Shown: positions 7,759 through 16,635 of the stretch, in pieces
Position numbering within the stretch: position 1 is the stretch's first letter
How the letters are laid out: every line of letters begins with the position of its first letter
DNA from: Paractinoplanes atraurantiacus
GTDB lineage: Bacteria > Actinomycetota > Actinomycetes > Mycobacteriales > Micromonosporaceae
Assembly: GCF_900215205.1 (NCBI RefSeq)
Contig: NZ_OBDY01000006.1
Location: 1-64,000, forward strand
DNA: 64,000 nt
Direction of reading: 5' to 3'
Program-made: the position numbers and the translations under genes
The notes under the pieces: model-generated
Database searches by the model: none
What the model was told of the DNA's origin: nothing
Seen by the model: the letters and a program-made list of their open reading frames with translations, nothing else

Positions 7759-8763
7759 ATGCCGACGATCAATGATGTGGCGCGTGCCGCCGGTGTCTCG
7801 CCGAGCACGGTGTCGTACGTGCTGAGCGGCCGGCGCCCCATCTCCGCGCAGACGCGCGAACGGGTGCAGGCGGCCATCGCCGAGCTCGGCTTCCACCCGC
7901 ACGCCGGGGCCCGGGCCCTGGCCAGCAGCAAGACGAACGTGCTGGCGCTGGTCGCGCCGCTGCGCCTCGACGTCAACGTGCCGGTGATCATGCAGTTCGC
8001 GACGGCGGTGGTGACCGCGTCGCGCACCCACAACCACGACGTGCTGCTGCTGACCAAGGACGAGGGCACGGCCGGCCTCGAACGGGTCGCGAACAGCACC
8101 ATGGTCGACGCGCTGATCCTCATGGACGTCGAACGGGAGGACGTCCGGCTGCCCGCGCTGCGCCGGCTCAAGCAGCCGTCGGTGTTGATAGGGCTTCCGA
8201 ACGACCCGCTCGGCATCGCCTGCGTCGACCTCGACTTCGCGGCCGCCGCCGGCGAGGCCCTGCGCCACCTGGCCTGGCACGGCCACCGCAAGATCGCCCT
8301 GGTCGGCCCGTCGCCGGCCGTCTACCGGCGCGGCACCACCTACGCCGAGCGGTTCCTGACCGGCTTCACCGAGGCCTCGGAGTCGCTCGGGCTCCGGACT
8401 CTCGCCCACCCGTGCGAGCCCGACGTCGAGGGCGTACGGGCGTGCCTGGACGACATCGACGCGCAGCTGCCCGGGGCCACGGCCCTGGTGGTGCACAACG
8501 AGGAGTCCCTGCGCCCCCTGCTCGACCTGCTGCGGGCCCGCGGCAAGCGGGTGCCCGAGGACATCTCGATCGTGGCCATCTGCCCGCGCGACGTGGCGAT
8601 CAACATGCCGCTGCCGCTGACCTCGGTCGACATCCCGGCCCACGACGTGGGCGGGCTGGCCGTCGAGACGGCCATGCGGCTGCTCGACGGCCGCAGTATC
8701 GAGTCGGTGCGCCTGCTGCCGCCCACCTTGGTGGAGCGGGAGAGCTGCTCGCCGCCTCGATAG
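7759..8763 (+). CDS. LacI-family transcriptional repressor
   Basis: The 334-residue product starts with the canonical LacI helix-turn-helix (TINDVARAAGVSPSTVSYVL, residues 3-22) and hinge, followed by a periplasmic-binding-protein-like sensor domain. The start ATG is preceded by GGGGGAGG. It lies directly after the GH3 gene and before the importer operon, and both units carry the same operator palindrome. It probably represses both until an imported saccharide binds. The inducer cannot be read from the sequence; the neighbouring GH31 and GH3 enzymes suggest a xyloglucan-type oligosaccharide or its breakdown product. Confidence 0.9.
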   Translation: MPTINDVARAAGVSPSTVSYVLSGRRPISAQTRERVQAAIAELGFHPHAGARALASSKTNVLALVAPLRLDVNVPVIMQFATAVVTASRTHNHDVLLLTKDEGTAGLERVANSTMVDALILMDVEREDVRLPALRRLKQPSVLIGLPNDPLGIACVDLDFAAAAGEALRHLAWHGHRKIALVGPSPAVYRRGTTYAERFLTGFTEASESLGLRTLAHPCEPDVEGVRACLDDIDAQLPGATALVVHNEESLRPLLDLLRARGKRVPEDISIVAICPRDVAINMPLPLTSVDIPAHDVGGLAVETAMRLLDGRSIESVRLLPPTLVERESCSPPR

Positions 8764-8776
8764 GGTAGGGCCGCGC

Positions 8777-9733
8777 TCAGGCGGCGTGCCGGCCGGCACG
8801 CCATACCCGGCGCAGCCAGTAGAGGGCGATCAGCGTGATGAGGACCGTGCCGCCGATCGAGAACAGCGTGAACAGGTGGACCTGCTCGTCGGTCGGCTGC
8901 GGGATCCAGCCCCGCTCGAACAGCGCCTGCTGGCCCGCGGTGCTGGTGATCACCCAGGTCAGGTAGACGGCGATGCCGTGCATCGAGTCCCACAGCGCGT
9001 GCAGCAGGGCGACGCCGAGATAGCCGAGGACCAGGCCGCCGGTCAGGCGGAAGTGCCTGGTGTGCGAGACCGCCGCATGCGGCTCGGCGGTGGTCGCGCC
9101 GGGGCCGGTCGCCCGAGCCGCGGTGGCGAACAGCAGGCCACCGAGGATCGCGGTCCACAGTCCGTGCCCGAACGGTGCGAGCAGGCCGCGCAGGATCTCG
9201 GTCTCGACCAGCGACCGCAGCGAGAGGCCGTCCACGGTGATCAGCGCGTTCAGCGCGTACCCGGCCGACTCGAACGCCGCGAAGCCGAAGCCGACCGTGG
9301 CGCCGAGCACGACGCCGCTGCGCACCGACTTGCCGGCCAGGTGGCGGGTGAGCAGCCACAGCGCGGCCAGCTTGACGCCCTCCTCGATCAGGCCGACGCC
9401 CACGAACATCCACACCGAGGGATGCAGCAGGTACGTCTCGAGGATCGAGGCGCCGAGCACGCCCAGGATGCCGCCGACGATGAAGAGCCGGAACAGCGCC
9501 TCGACCGTGATGACCTCGTCCCGGTGGCTGTACGCCCAGGCCACGAAGGTGACCGGGACGAGGAAGCTCCCGAGCAGCACCAGGGTCGGCACGAGGTTGG
9601 CGTTGGCCGTGGCGAAGGTGACGGCGACGGTCGCCAGCCACAGGATCAGGCCGGTGATCAGGATGACCGCCCAGGCCGGGCGACGGCGGCCGGACACCAC
9701 CGAGGCCGACGCGGCGGATGTCGAGTAGGTCAT
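8777..9733 (-). CDS. PrsW-family intramembrane metalloprotease
   Basis: The 318-residue product has about eight hydrophobic helices and the PrsW hallmarks: the EExxK motif (Glu117, Glu118, Lys121 in GLIEEGVKLAA), a conserved glutamate in FAAFESAGYA, and later histidines in PFGHGLWTA and LLHALWDSMHG. PrsW proteins cleave membrane-bound anti-sigma factors or similar substrates. It stands alone on the minus strand, tail-to-tail with the LacI gene, and interrupts the sugar locus without obvious functional link. No strong ribosome-binding site precedes the ATG. Confidence 0.85.
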   Translation of the reverse strand: MTYSTSAASASVVSGRRRPAWAVILITGLILWLATVAVTFATANANLVPTLVLLGSFLVPVTFVAWAYSHRDEVITVEALFRLFIVGGILGVLGASILETYLLHPSVWMFVGVGLIEEGVKLAALWLLTRHLAGKSVRSGVVLGATVGFGFAAFESAGYALNALITVDGLSLRSLVETEILRGLLAPFGHGLWTAILGGLLFATAARATGPGATTAEPHAAVSHTRHFRLTGGLVLGYLGVALLHALWDSMHGIAVYLTWVITSTAGQQALFERGWIPQPTDEQVHLFTLFSIGGTVLITLIALYWLRRVWRAGRHAA

Positions 9734-10057
9734 GCCCGTCAGGCTGGCGGTTGAGGCCGCACATGACCTCCCCCGGAGAAGGTGAAGTTGCCGCCCGTCG
9801 ATGAGGGCCGCTCACCGCGCGGCGATGATCTCACCCTCGCGGGATGAGGTCTGACGTTTTCGTTTGCGATCTTCTAGGACCATGAGCGGCTCGGCGCGCG
9901 TTTTCCTCTTGTGACGCCCTGATCTGCATCGATGTGGCCCGAGTCGGCGTGGGGGCGCCGACTCGGGCCATTTGCATCCAAAGGGCTTCGGTGGGAGCGA
10001 TTCCATCCGTGACGGGCGTCTCTCGATCACGGTCCAGGAAATCTCTTCGTCACACCG
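9734..10057. other. Intergenic region between PrsW gene and importer operon
   Basis: The region holds a strong isolated hairpin (listed separately) and leads into the importer promoter. Reading frames across it lack recognisable similarity or start signals. A short non-coding transcript ending at the hairpin is possible but unsupported. Confidence 0.5.
9935..9970 (+). terminator. Isolated perfect 15-bp hairpin followed by TTT
   Basis: Arms TGGCCCGAGTCGGCG (9935-9949) and its exact complement (9956-9970) enclose a six-base loop and are followed by TTTGC on the plus strand. No plus-strand gene ends nearby: the closest is LacI, 1.2 kb upstream. It may insulate the importer promoter or end an unrecognised small RNA. 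Confidence 0.55.
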
Positions 10058-10087
10058 TTGACATCTACGCGCGGCCGGGCCTAGCGT
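10058..10087 (+). promoter_or_regulatory. Promoter of the sugar importer operon
   Basis: TTGACA (10058-10063) and TAGCGT (10082-10087) are separated by 18 bases. The same two hexamers with the same spacing occur before the second sugar operon at 46756-46785. Two operators follow 17 and 41 bases downstream of the -10 box. Confidence 0.8.
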
Positions 10088-10103
10088 CACCGGAAAGTCC
10101 CGT

Positions 10104-10145
10104 CGTCGAAGCGCTTCGACGGGCCATCGTCGAAGCGCTTCGACG
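10104..10145. promoter_or_regulatory. Tandem LacI-type operators, copies 2 and 3
   Basis: The perfect 18-bp palindrome CGTCGAAGCGCTTCGACG occurs at 10104-10121 and again at 10128-10145, with centres 24 bases apart. The core equals the site before the GH3 gene. Their place between the -10 box and the start codon fits transcriptional roadblock or promoter exclusion by the LacI protein. Confidence 0.87.
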
Positions 10146-10167
10146 AATCCCTCCCGGAGGACGATCC

Positions 10168-11478
10168 ATGATTCGATCGCGAGCCGGCCTCTCGGCCGGT
10201 GCACTGTTGCTGGCCACTTCGCTCGCCCTCACCGCCTGTGGCGGTGGTGGTGGATCGGAGGACGAAGGGGCCGACGCCAAGACCCTGACCCTGTGGCACT
10301 ACGAGGGTCCGACCAGCGCCATGGGCATCGCCTGGAACAAGGCGATCGAGGAGTTCAAGGCCTCGCACCCCGGCGTCACGGTGAAGTTCGAGGAGAAGGG
10401 CTTCGAGCAGATCCAGCAGAACGCCCAGATGATCCTCAACTCGGACTCCGCCCCGGACATCATGGAGTACAACAAGGGCAACGCCACCGCGGGTCTGCTC
10501 TCCAAGCAGGGCCTGCTGACCGACCTGTCCGAGCAGGCGTCCAAGCGCGGCTGGGACAAGGCGCTCACCGGCAGCCTCCAGACGACCGCCAAGTACGACG
10601 AGCAGGGCATCATGGGCTCGGGCAAGACGTACGGCATCCCGAACTACGGCGAGTACGTCGAGGTCTTCTACAACAAGGACCAGTTCAAGAAGTACAACCT
10701 GCAGGTGCCGACCACGCTGGACGAGTTCACCAAGGTGATGGACGCGTTCGTGGCCAAGGGCGTCACCCCGCTGTCGGTCGGCGGCGCCGAATACCCGGCC
10801 CAGCAGATCTTCTACGAGCTCGCGCTGTCCAAGGCCGACCGCGCCTTCGTCGACGACTACCAGCTGTACAAGAACAAGGTCGACTTCAACGGCCCGCAGC
10901 TCAAGTACGGCGCCGAGACGTTCGCCGACTGGGTCAAGAAGGGCTACATCGCCAAGAACTCGGCCGGCATCAAGGCCGAGGACATGGGCGTCGCCTTCAC
11001 CCAGGGCAAGTTCCCGATCATGATCTCCGGCAGCTGGTGGTACGGCCGGTTCGTCAACGAGATCAAGAACTTCGACTGGGGCACCTTCCTGTTCCCCGGC
11101 AACAAGCTGCACCCGGGCTCCAGCGGCAACCTCTGGGTCGTGCCGGAGAAGAGCAAGGCCAAGGCGCTGGCGTACGACTTCATCGACATCACCATGAAGC
11201 CCGAGATCCAGGCGCTGCTCGGCAACAACGGCGGCGTTCCGGTGGCGGCCGACCCGTCGGCGATCACCGATCCGAAGAACAAGGAACTGATCGAGAACTT
11301 CAACAAGATCTCGACGGAGGACGGTCTCGCCTTCTACCCGGACTGGCCGGCTCCCGGCTACTACGACGTGCTCGTCGGCGGCGTCCAGGGCCTGATCAAC
11401 GGCTCCAAGACCCCGCAGCAGATGCTCGACGAGATCGCCAAGCCGTACAACGAGAACCTGGCCGACCTCGGCAAGTAG
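10168..11478 (+). CDS. Sugar ABC transporter substrate-binding lipoprotein (family 1)
   Basis: The 436-residue product has a lipoprotein signal peptide with lipobox LTAC near residue 24, followed by a family-1 solute-binding fold (TLTLWHYEGP at the mature N-terminus, GSWWYGRF and LWVVPEKSKAKALAYDF further on). It would capture an oligosaccharide at the outer membrane face and deliver it to the two permeases downstream. The start ATG at 10168 has CGGAGG seven bases upstream, and earlier in-frame starts would overlap the promoter and operators. It is the first gene of the importer operon. Confidence 0.92.
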   Translation: MIRSRAGLSAGALLLATSLALTACGGGGGSEDEGADAKTLTLWHYEGPTSAMGIAWNKAIEEFKASHPGVTVKFEEKGFEQIQQNAQMILNSDSAPDIMEYNKGNATAGLLSKQGLLTDLSEQASKRGWDKALTGSLQTTAKYDEQGIMGSGKTYGIPNYGEYVEVFYNKDQFKKYNLQVPTTLDEFTKVMDAFVAKGVTPLSVGGAEYPAQQIFYELALSKADRAFVDDYQLYKNKVDFNGPQLKYGAETFADWVKKGYIAKNSAGIKAEDMGVAFTQGKFPIMISGSWWYGRFVNEIKNFDWGTFLFPGNKLHPGSSGNLWVVPEKSKAKALAYDFIDITMKPEIQALLGNNGGVPVAADPSAITDPKNKELIENFNKISTEDGLAFYPDWPAPGYYDVLVGGVQGLINGSKTPQQMLDEIAKPYNENLADLGK

Positions 11479-11483
11479 CCGTC

Positions 11484-11515
11484 GTTCAGGGGGCGGCTCG
11501 CGCCGCCCCCTGAAC
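11484..11515 (+). terminator. Intercistronic hairpin after the binding-protein gene
   Basis: A perfect 14-bp stem (GTTCAGGGGGCGGC at 11484-11497 with 11502-11515) and TCGC loop start six bases after the stop codon and end 24 bases before the permease gene. Such hairpins commonly raise binding-protein mRNA over permease mRNA by protecting the 3' end or by partial termination. Confidence 0.75.
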
Positions 11516-11539
11516 AAAGCAAGAGAAGGGAGCGTCCCC

Positions 11540-12439
11540 ATGGCCGGCACCAGCAAGGTCAGCCGGGGCGGCTACGCGGTCTACCTGATCCCGGGCGTGG
11601 TGCTGTCGGTGGCGATCATCGTGGTGCCGCTCGTGATGACCGTCTACACCAGCTTCACCCGGTGGACCGGTGTGGGCAGCCCGACCTGGATCGGATTCGA
11701 CAACTACACCCGGCTGTTCCAGGACGCGAACTTCTGGGCCTCGTTCGGCCACATCATCCTGCTGATCATCGCGATGGCGGTGATACCCACCTTCCTCGGG
11801 CTCGTGCTGGCGGCGCTGTTGTTCGACTACATCGCCAAGCACTTCAGCAACCGGTGGGCCAGCTTCTTCCGCTCCGGCTTCTACCTGCCGCAGGTGCTGC
11901 CCGTCGCGGTCACCGGCATCGTCTGGGGCTGGATCCTGCACCCCTCGTACGGCGCCCTGAACAAGATCCTGGAATCGATCGGGCTCGGCGGGCTGGCCAA
12001 GAACTGGCTGGGCGACCCGAAGTACGCGCTCTACAGCGTGATGGGCGTGATGATCTGGTTCCAGCTCGGCTACCCGATCGTCATGTTCATGTCGGGCCTG
12101 CAGCGGATCAACCCGGAGCTCTACGAGGCGGCCGACCTGGACGGCGCCACCTGGTGGCAGCGGTTCCGGCGGATCACCGTCTACATGATCCGGCCCGAGT
12201 TCTACGTCGTGCTCATCACCACCACGATCGCCGCGCTGAAGATCTTCGGCCAGGTCTTCGTGCTGACCCGGGGCGGGCCGAGCAACGCGACACTCGTCCC
12301 CTCGTACTTCGCCTACAAGAACTTCTTCGAAAAGGCCCAGGTCGGGTACGGATCGGCGATCTCGACCGTGCTGACCGTGCTCATCATCGTGCTGGCGATC
12401 GTCTTCCTGCGCCTGCAGAACCGCGCCGAGCGAGGCTGA
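11540..12439 (+). CDS. Sugar ABC transporter permease, MalF/UgpA-like
   Basis: The 299-residue product has six predicted membrane helices and the binding-protein-dependent permease EAA loop (ELYEAADLDGATWWQRFRRI), which docks the ATPase. It forms the membrane channel with the next gene's product. AGAAGGGAG precedes the start ATG. The gap to the next gene is three bases, indicating one operon. No ATPase gene is present in the locus. Confidence 0.92.
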   Translation: MAGTSKVSRGGYAVYLIPGVVLSVAIIVVPLVMTVYTSFTRWTGVGSPTWIGFDNYTRLFQDANFWASFGHIILLIIAMAVIPTFLGLVLAALLFDYIAKHFSNRWASFFRSGFYLPQVLPVAVTGIVWGWILHPSYGALNKILESIGLGGLAKNWLGDPKYALYSVMGVMIWFQLGYPIVMFMSGLQRINPELYEAADLDGATWWQRFRRITVYMIRPEFYVVLITTTIAALKIFGQVFVLTRGGPSNATLVPSYFAYKNFFEKAQVGYGSAISTVLTVLIIVLAIVFLRLQNRAERG

Positions 12440-12442
12440 CCC

Positions 12443-13330
12443 ATGACCGTTACCGCCGCTCCTGCGATCATGACCGATCAAGAAGAGCCACCGCGCAAGG
12501 CGGCCAAGCGCCGCAACCCCGTGCGCTTCGGCATCCTCACCGCCCTGCTCATCCTGCTGCTGCTCGTCGTGGCGCCGCTGCTGGTCGTGGCCGTGAACGC
12601 GGTCAAGAGCCCGGCCGACTACGCCGGCGGCGGCCCGCTGTCGCTGCCGACGCACCTGTACTGGGACGGCATCGTCAATTTCTGGAATCGGGTCGATTTC
12701 GGCACCAAGCTCTGGAACAGCTTCATCACCAGCTTCACGGTGGCCGTGCTCGGCGTGCTGCTGTCGATCCTCAACGCGTACGCGCTGGGCATCGGCCGGG
12801 TGAAGGGCCGGATCTGGTTCCTGGTCTTCTTCCTGGTGGCCAACCTGCTGCCGCAGGAGGTGCTGGTCTACCCCCTGTACTTCCTGTCCAAGGAAGTCGG
12901 GATCTACGACAACCTGATCTCGATCGTCATCATCTTCACGGTCATCCAGGCCGCCTTCGGCACGTACCTGCTGACCTCCGTCTACACCGAGTTCCCGGTC
13001 GAGTTGCTGGACGCGGCCGCCGTCGACGGCGCGGGCAAATGGCGGACCCTGTGGCGCATCGTCGTGCCGGTCAGCATGCCCACGCTCGGCGTGCTGTTCA
13101 CCTTCTTCTTCATCTGGACGTGGAACGAGTTCTTCCTGCCGCTGGTCTTCCTGATCTCGAACGACAAGCAGACCGTGCCGGTGGCCCTGGGCGTTCTCCA
13201 GGGCGACCGCCTGATGGACGCCACCACGACCAGCGCCTCGGCGCTGATCGGCATCCTGCCGGCCATGCTCTTCTTCCTGATCTTCCAGCGCACGCTCACT
13301 CGCGGTATCACCGCCGGCGCGATCAAGTAA
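12443..13330 (+). CDS. Sugar ABC transporter permease, MalG/UgpE-like
   Basis: The 295-residue product has a cytoplasmic N-terminal tail, about six membrane helices and an EAA loop (LLDAAAVDGAGKWRTLWRIV). The C-terminus (GITAGAIK) is typical of MalG-like proteins. It pairs with the preceding permease. The alpha-xylosidase gene begins 11 bases after its stop, so the enzyme is probably cotranscribed with the importer. Confidence 0.92.
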   Translation: MTVTAAPAIMTDQEEPPRKAAKRRNPVRFGILTALLILLLLVVAPLLVVAVNAVKSPADYAGGGPLSLPTHLYWDGIVNFWNRVDFGTKLWNSFITSFTVAVLGVLLSILNAYALGIGRVKGRIWFLVFFLVANLLPQEVLVYPLYFLSKEVGIYDNLISIVIIFTVIQAAFGTYLLTSVYTEFPVELLDAAAVDGAGKWRTLWRIVVPVSMPTLGVLFTFFFIWTWNEFFLPLVFLISNDKQTVPVALGVLQGDRLMDATTTSASALIGILPAMLFFLIFQRTLTRGITAGAIK

Positions 13331-13341
13331 AGGGACACCTC

Positions 13342-15564
13342 ATGAAGTTCACCGACGGGTACTGGCTCAAGCGCCAGGGTTTGACGGTCCTGCATCCGTC
13401 CCAGCTGAGGGACACCGAGGCCGGCGAGAACAGCCTGACCGCATACGCCACGACCAAGCCGGTACGCGCTCGCGCGGACACCCTCGACACCCCGCTGATC
13501 ACCGTCAAGCTGGAAGCGCCGGCGCCCGACGTCATCCGGGTGACCCTCGGGCACTTCCTGGGCGGCGCCCCCAAAGGTCCAAATTTCGCTGTAAATGCGG
13601 AGGATCACGCGGTGGCGGTCGAGGCGAACTCGATCACCTCGGGCGCGCTGACCGCGCGATTCAAGGACGACGGCTGGGGCCTCGACTTCCTCGCCGAGGG
13701 CAGGCGGATCACCGGGACCGGCTGGCGCGGCATGGGCGTCGTCGACACCGCCGACGGTGAGAGCTACGTGCACGAGCAGCTCGACCTCGGCGTCGGCGAG
13801 GCGGTCTACGGGCTCGGCGAGCGCTTCGGCCCGTTCGTCAAGAACGGCCAGAGCATCGACATCTGGAACGAGGACGGCGGCACCAGCAGCGAGCTCGCGT
13901 ACAAGAACGTCCCGTTCTACTTCACCAACCGGGGGTACGGGGTTCTGGTCGACCACCCGGGCAAGGTGTCGTTCGAGGTCGCGAGTGAGATGGTCTCGCG
14001 CACGCAGTTCAGCGTGGCCGGGCAGACCCTGTCCTACCTGGTGATCTACGGCCCGGCCCCGGCCGACGTGCTGCGCAAGTACACGGCGCTGACCGGCCGG
14101 GCCGCGCTGCCGCCGGCCTGGTCGTTCGGCCTGTGGCTGACGACGTCGTTCACCACCCCGTACGACGAGGAGACGGTGACCTCCTTCGTCGACGGGATGG
14201 CTTCTCGCGACCTTCCGCTGAGTGTCTTCCACTTCGACACGTTCTGGATGCGCGAGTTCCACTGGTGCGACTTCGAGTGGGACCCGGCGATCTTCCCGGA
14301 TCCGCCGGGCATGCTGAAGAGACTGCACGACCGCGGCCTGCGTACGTGCCTCTGGATCAACCCGTACATCGCCCAGCGCTCCTCGATGTTCGCCGAGGGC
14401 CTGGCCAACGGCTATCTGGTGAAGAAGGCGAACGGCGACGTCTGGCAGTGGGACCGGTGGCAGGCCGGCATGGCGCTGGTCGATTTCACCAACCCCGAGG
14501 CCCGTCGGTGGTACGCGGGCAAGCTGTCCACACTCGCGGAGATGGGCGTCGACGCCTTCAAGTCCGATTTCGGCGAGCGCATCCCGACCGATGTCGTGTG
14601 GCATGACGGCTCCGACCCCGAGCGGATGCACAACTACTACACGCAGCTCTACAACGAGGTCGTCTTCGACGTGCTCAAGGAGCACCGCGGAGAGGGCGAG
14701 GCGGTGCTGTTCGCCCGCTCGGCGACCGTGGGCGGCCAGCAGTTCCCGGTGCACTGGGGCGGCGACAACTCGGCCACGTACGAGTCGATGGCCGAGAGCC
14801 TTCGCGGCGGGCTGTCGCTGATGAGCTCGGGCTTCGGGTTCTGGAGCCACGACATCGGCGGGTTCGAGGGCAAGCCCGACCCGGCCGTGTTCAAGCGATG
14901 GATCGCGTTCGGGCTGCTCTCGTCGCACAGCCGGCTGCACGGCAACCACTCCTACCGGGTGCCGTGGCTGTTCGACGACGAGTCCGTCGAGGTGCTGCGG
15001 TCGTTCACGCACCTCAAATACAGCCTCATGCCGTACCTCTGGGAAGCCGCCCGTCAAGCACATGAGCAGGGCCTTCCGGTGATGCGGCCGATGGTCGTCG
15101 GGTTCCCGGACGACCCGGCGGTGACCCACCTCGACCGGCAGTACCTGCTCGGCGGGGACCTGCTGGTGGCGCCGGTGTTCAGCGAGGGCGGCGAGGTCGG
15201 CTACTACGTGCCGGCGGGGCGCTGGACCCGGTGGCAGACCGGGGAGGTCGTCGAGGGGCCGGGCTGGAAGCACGAGGTGCACGGCTTCGACAGCGTGCCG
15301 CTGCTGGTGCGCCCGGGCGCGGTGATCCCGGTCGGCGCCGTGGTCGACCGGCCCGACTACGACTATGCGGACGGTGTGACGTTGCGCCTGTTCGAGTTCT
15401 CCGGGCGTACGTCAATCAGGGTCGGCTCTTCCGTTTTCGACGTTTCCGCCTCCGATGCCGGCATTCGCGTCACGCGCGAGGGCGCCCCGCTGCCGTGGCG
15501 GGTGGAGATCGTCGGCGGCGCTTCCGTTTCCTTGGGCGCCGACGAGTCAAGCTGGGTCGGATAA
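13342..15564 (+). CDS. Alpha-xylosidase, glycoside hydrolase family 31 (YicI-like)
   Basis: The 740-residue cytoplasmic protein matches GH31 alpha-xylosidases over its whole length. The nucleophile is Asp409 in FKSDFGERIPTD and the acid/base is Asp475 in HWGGDNSATYESM, corresponding to Asp416 and Asp482 of E. coli YicI. The N-terminal segment MKFTDGYWLKRQGLTVLHP is typical of the YicI subgroup. It would remove alpha-xylosyl groups from imported xyloglucan fragments such as isoprimeverose. There is no signal peptide. The start is preceded by AAAGGGAC and lies just after the permease genes; a longer upstream frame would overlap both permeases. Confidence 0.9.
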   Translation: MKFTDGYWLKRQGLTVLHPSQLRDTEAGENSLTAYATTKPVRARADTLDTPLITVKLEAPAPDVIRVTLGHFLGGAPKGPNFAVNAEDHAVAVEANSITSGALTARFKDDGWGLDFLAEGRRITGTGWRGMGVVDTADGESYVHEQLDLGVGEAVYGLGERFGPFVKNGQSIDIWNEDGGTSSELAYKNVPFYFTNRGYGVLVDHPGKVSFEVASEMVSRTQFSVAGQTLSYLVIYGPAPADVLRKYTALTGRAALPPAWSFGLWLTTSFTTPYDEETVTSFVDGMASRDLPLSVFHFDTFWMREFHWCDFEWDPAIFPDPPGMLKRLHDRGLRTCLWINPYIAQRSSMFAEGLANGYLVKKANGDVWQWDRWQAGMALVDFTNPEARRWYAGKLSTLAEMGVDAFKSDFGERIPTDVVWHDGSDPERMHNYYTQLYNEVVFDVLKEHRGEGEAVLFARSATVGGQQFPVHWGGDNSATYESMAESLRGGLSLMSSGFGFWSHDIGGFEGKPDPAVFKRWIAFGLLSSHSRLHGNHSYRVPWLFDDESVEVLRSFTHLKYSLMPYLWEAARQAHEQGLPVMRPMVVGFPDDPAVTHLDRQYLLGGDLLVAPVFSEGGEVGYYVPAGRWTRWQTGEVVEGPGWKHEVHGFDSVPLLVRPGAVIPVGAVVDRPDYDYADGVTLRLFEFSGRTSIRVGSSVFDVSASDAGIRVTREGAPLPWRVEIVGGASVSLGADESSWVG

Positions 15565-15569
15565 AGGTG

Positions 15570-15594
15570 AGCGGGGCCGCATCGCGGCCCCGCT
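15570..15594 (+). terminator. Hairpin after the alpha-xylosidase gene
   Basis: A perfect 11-bp stem (AGCGGGGCCGC at 15570-15580 with 15584-15594) with a three-base loop follows the stop codon by five bases. No T tract follows. A TAGGAT box at 15610-15615, six bases before the next start codon, could belong to an internal promoter. Confidence 0.6.
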
Positions 15595-15621
15595 ACCAGC
15601 GGCGCGACATAGGATCTCCAG

Positions 15622-16635
15622 ATGACCCCGGCACTGGACCTGTTCGTCCCAGGCGTCGTCTATCTCGACATCATCTTCACCGGACTCGAGGGGCTGCCCG
15701 AGCCCGGCACCGAGGTGTGGGCCTCCGGAATGGGCTCGTGCCCGGGCGGCGTCGCCAACCTCGCGGTGGCCGCCGCCCGGCTCGGCCTGCGCACCGGCCT
15801 CGGCACCACGCTCAACAACGACGCCTACGGCGACTTCTGCGCCGGCATCCTCTGCTCGCAGGAGAACATCGACCTGTCCGCGTCCCGCCGCGTCGACGGC
15901 CACTCACCGGTCACGGTCTCGCTCGCCTACGACCGCGACCGCAGCATGATCACTCACGGCCATCCGCTCCCGGTCAACGCGGACGGCCTGGTCGCCGAGC
16001 TCCCGGCGGCCCGCGCGGCCTCGGTCAGTTTGACCAAGGACCGACTTGGCTGGGTACGGCGGGCGGCTGACGCCGGCACCCTGGTCTTCGCGGACGTCGG
16101 CTGGGACGCCAGCGACGCGTGGCCGGCCTCGGCCCTGGACACCCTCGAGGACTGCCACGCCTTCGTGCCGAACGCGGTCGAGGCGATGCAGTACACGAGG
16201 GCGGCCACGCCCGACGAGGCGCTGCGCCGGCTGTCGGGGCTGGCCCCGCTGGTCGTGGTGACCTGCGGCGCCGACGGGGCGATCGCGCACGACTCCCGCA
16301 CGGGCGAGACGGTGCACGCGCCGGCGGTGCCGGTGCCGGCGCTCGACCCGACGGGTGCGGGCGACGTCTTCACGGCCGGGCTGATCGTGGGCACGCTGAA
16401 CGAATGGCCGTTGCGCCAGACATTGGCGTTCGCCAACCTGATCGCGGCTTTGTCGGTGCAGCATTTCGGCGGCTCGCTGTCCGCGCCGGGCTGGGGCGAC
16501 ATCGCCGACTGGTGGCGGTCGTCGGGTTCTTCCGGCTACGCCTTCCTCGACGAGGTCATTCCCCGCGGCGAGCAGCGTTCCGTGCGACGCGCGGGCGCCA
16601 CGATTGCGAGATTGTCGGATGCGCATGTCCACTAA
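15622..16635 (+). CDS. PfkB-family carbohydrate kinase
   Basis: The 337-residue product is a ribokinase/PfkB-type sugar kinase. It has the N-terminal GGVANLAVAAARLG signature (about residues 42-55) and the C-terminal ATP-binding and catalytic motif LDPTGAGDVFTAG, where the second aspartate is the base. Substrate cannot be read from sequence. It overlaps the following GH4 gene by about 11 bases, so the two are probably co-translated. This coupling suggests that the kinase and the GH4 enzyme act on the same sugar. Confidence 0.85.
   Translation: MTPALDLFVPGVVYLDIIFTGLEGLPEPGTEVWASGMGSCPGGVANLAVAAARLGLRTGLGTTLNNDAYGDFCAGILCSQENIDLSASRRVDGHSPVTVSLAYDRDRSMITHGHPLPVNADGLVAELPAARAASVSLTKDRLGWVRRAADAGTLVFADVGWDASDAWPASALDTLEDCHAFVPNAVEAMQYTRAATPDEALRRLSGLAPLVVVTCGADGAIAHDSRTGETVHAPAVPVPALDPTGAGDVFTAGLIVGTLNEWPLRQTLAFANLIAALSVQHFGGSLSAPGWGDIADWWRSSGSSGYAFLDEVIPRGEQRSVRRAGATIARLSDAHVH

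Noticed and set aside
4732..8799. A 1355-codon open frame antisense to the GH3 and LacI genes
   Set aside because: It is antisense to two well-supported genes, is rich in Arg/Gly/Val, and has no family similarity or start signal. Long antisense frames are expected at this base composition.
11662..15564. A 1300-codon frame including the alpha-xylosidase
   Set aside because: The first 560 codons are out of frame with two clear permease genes. The GH31 protein begins at 13342 with its own ribosome-binding site.
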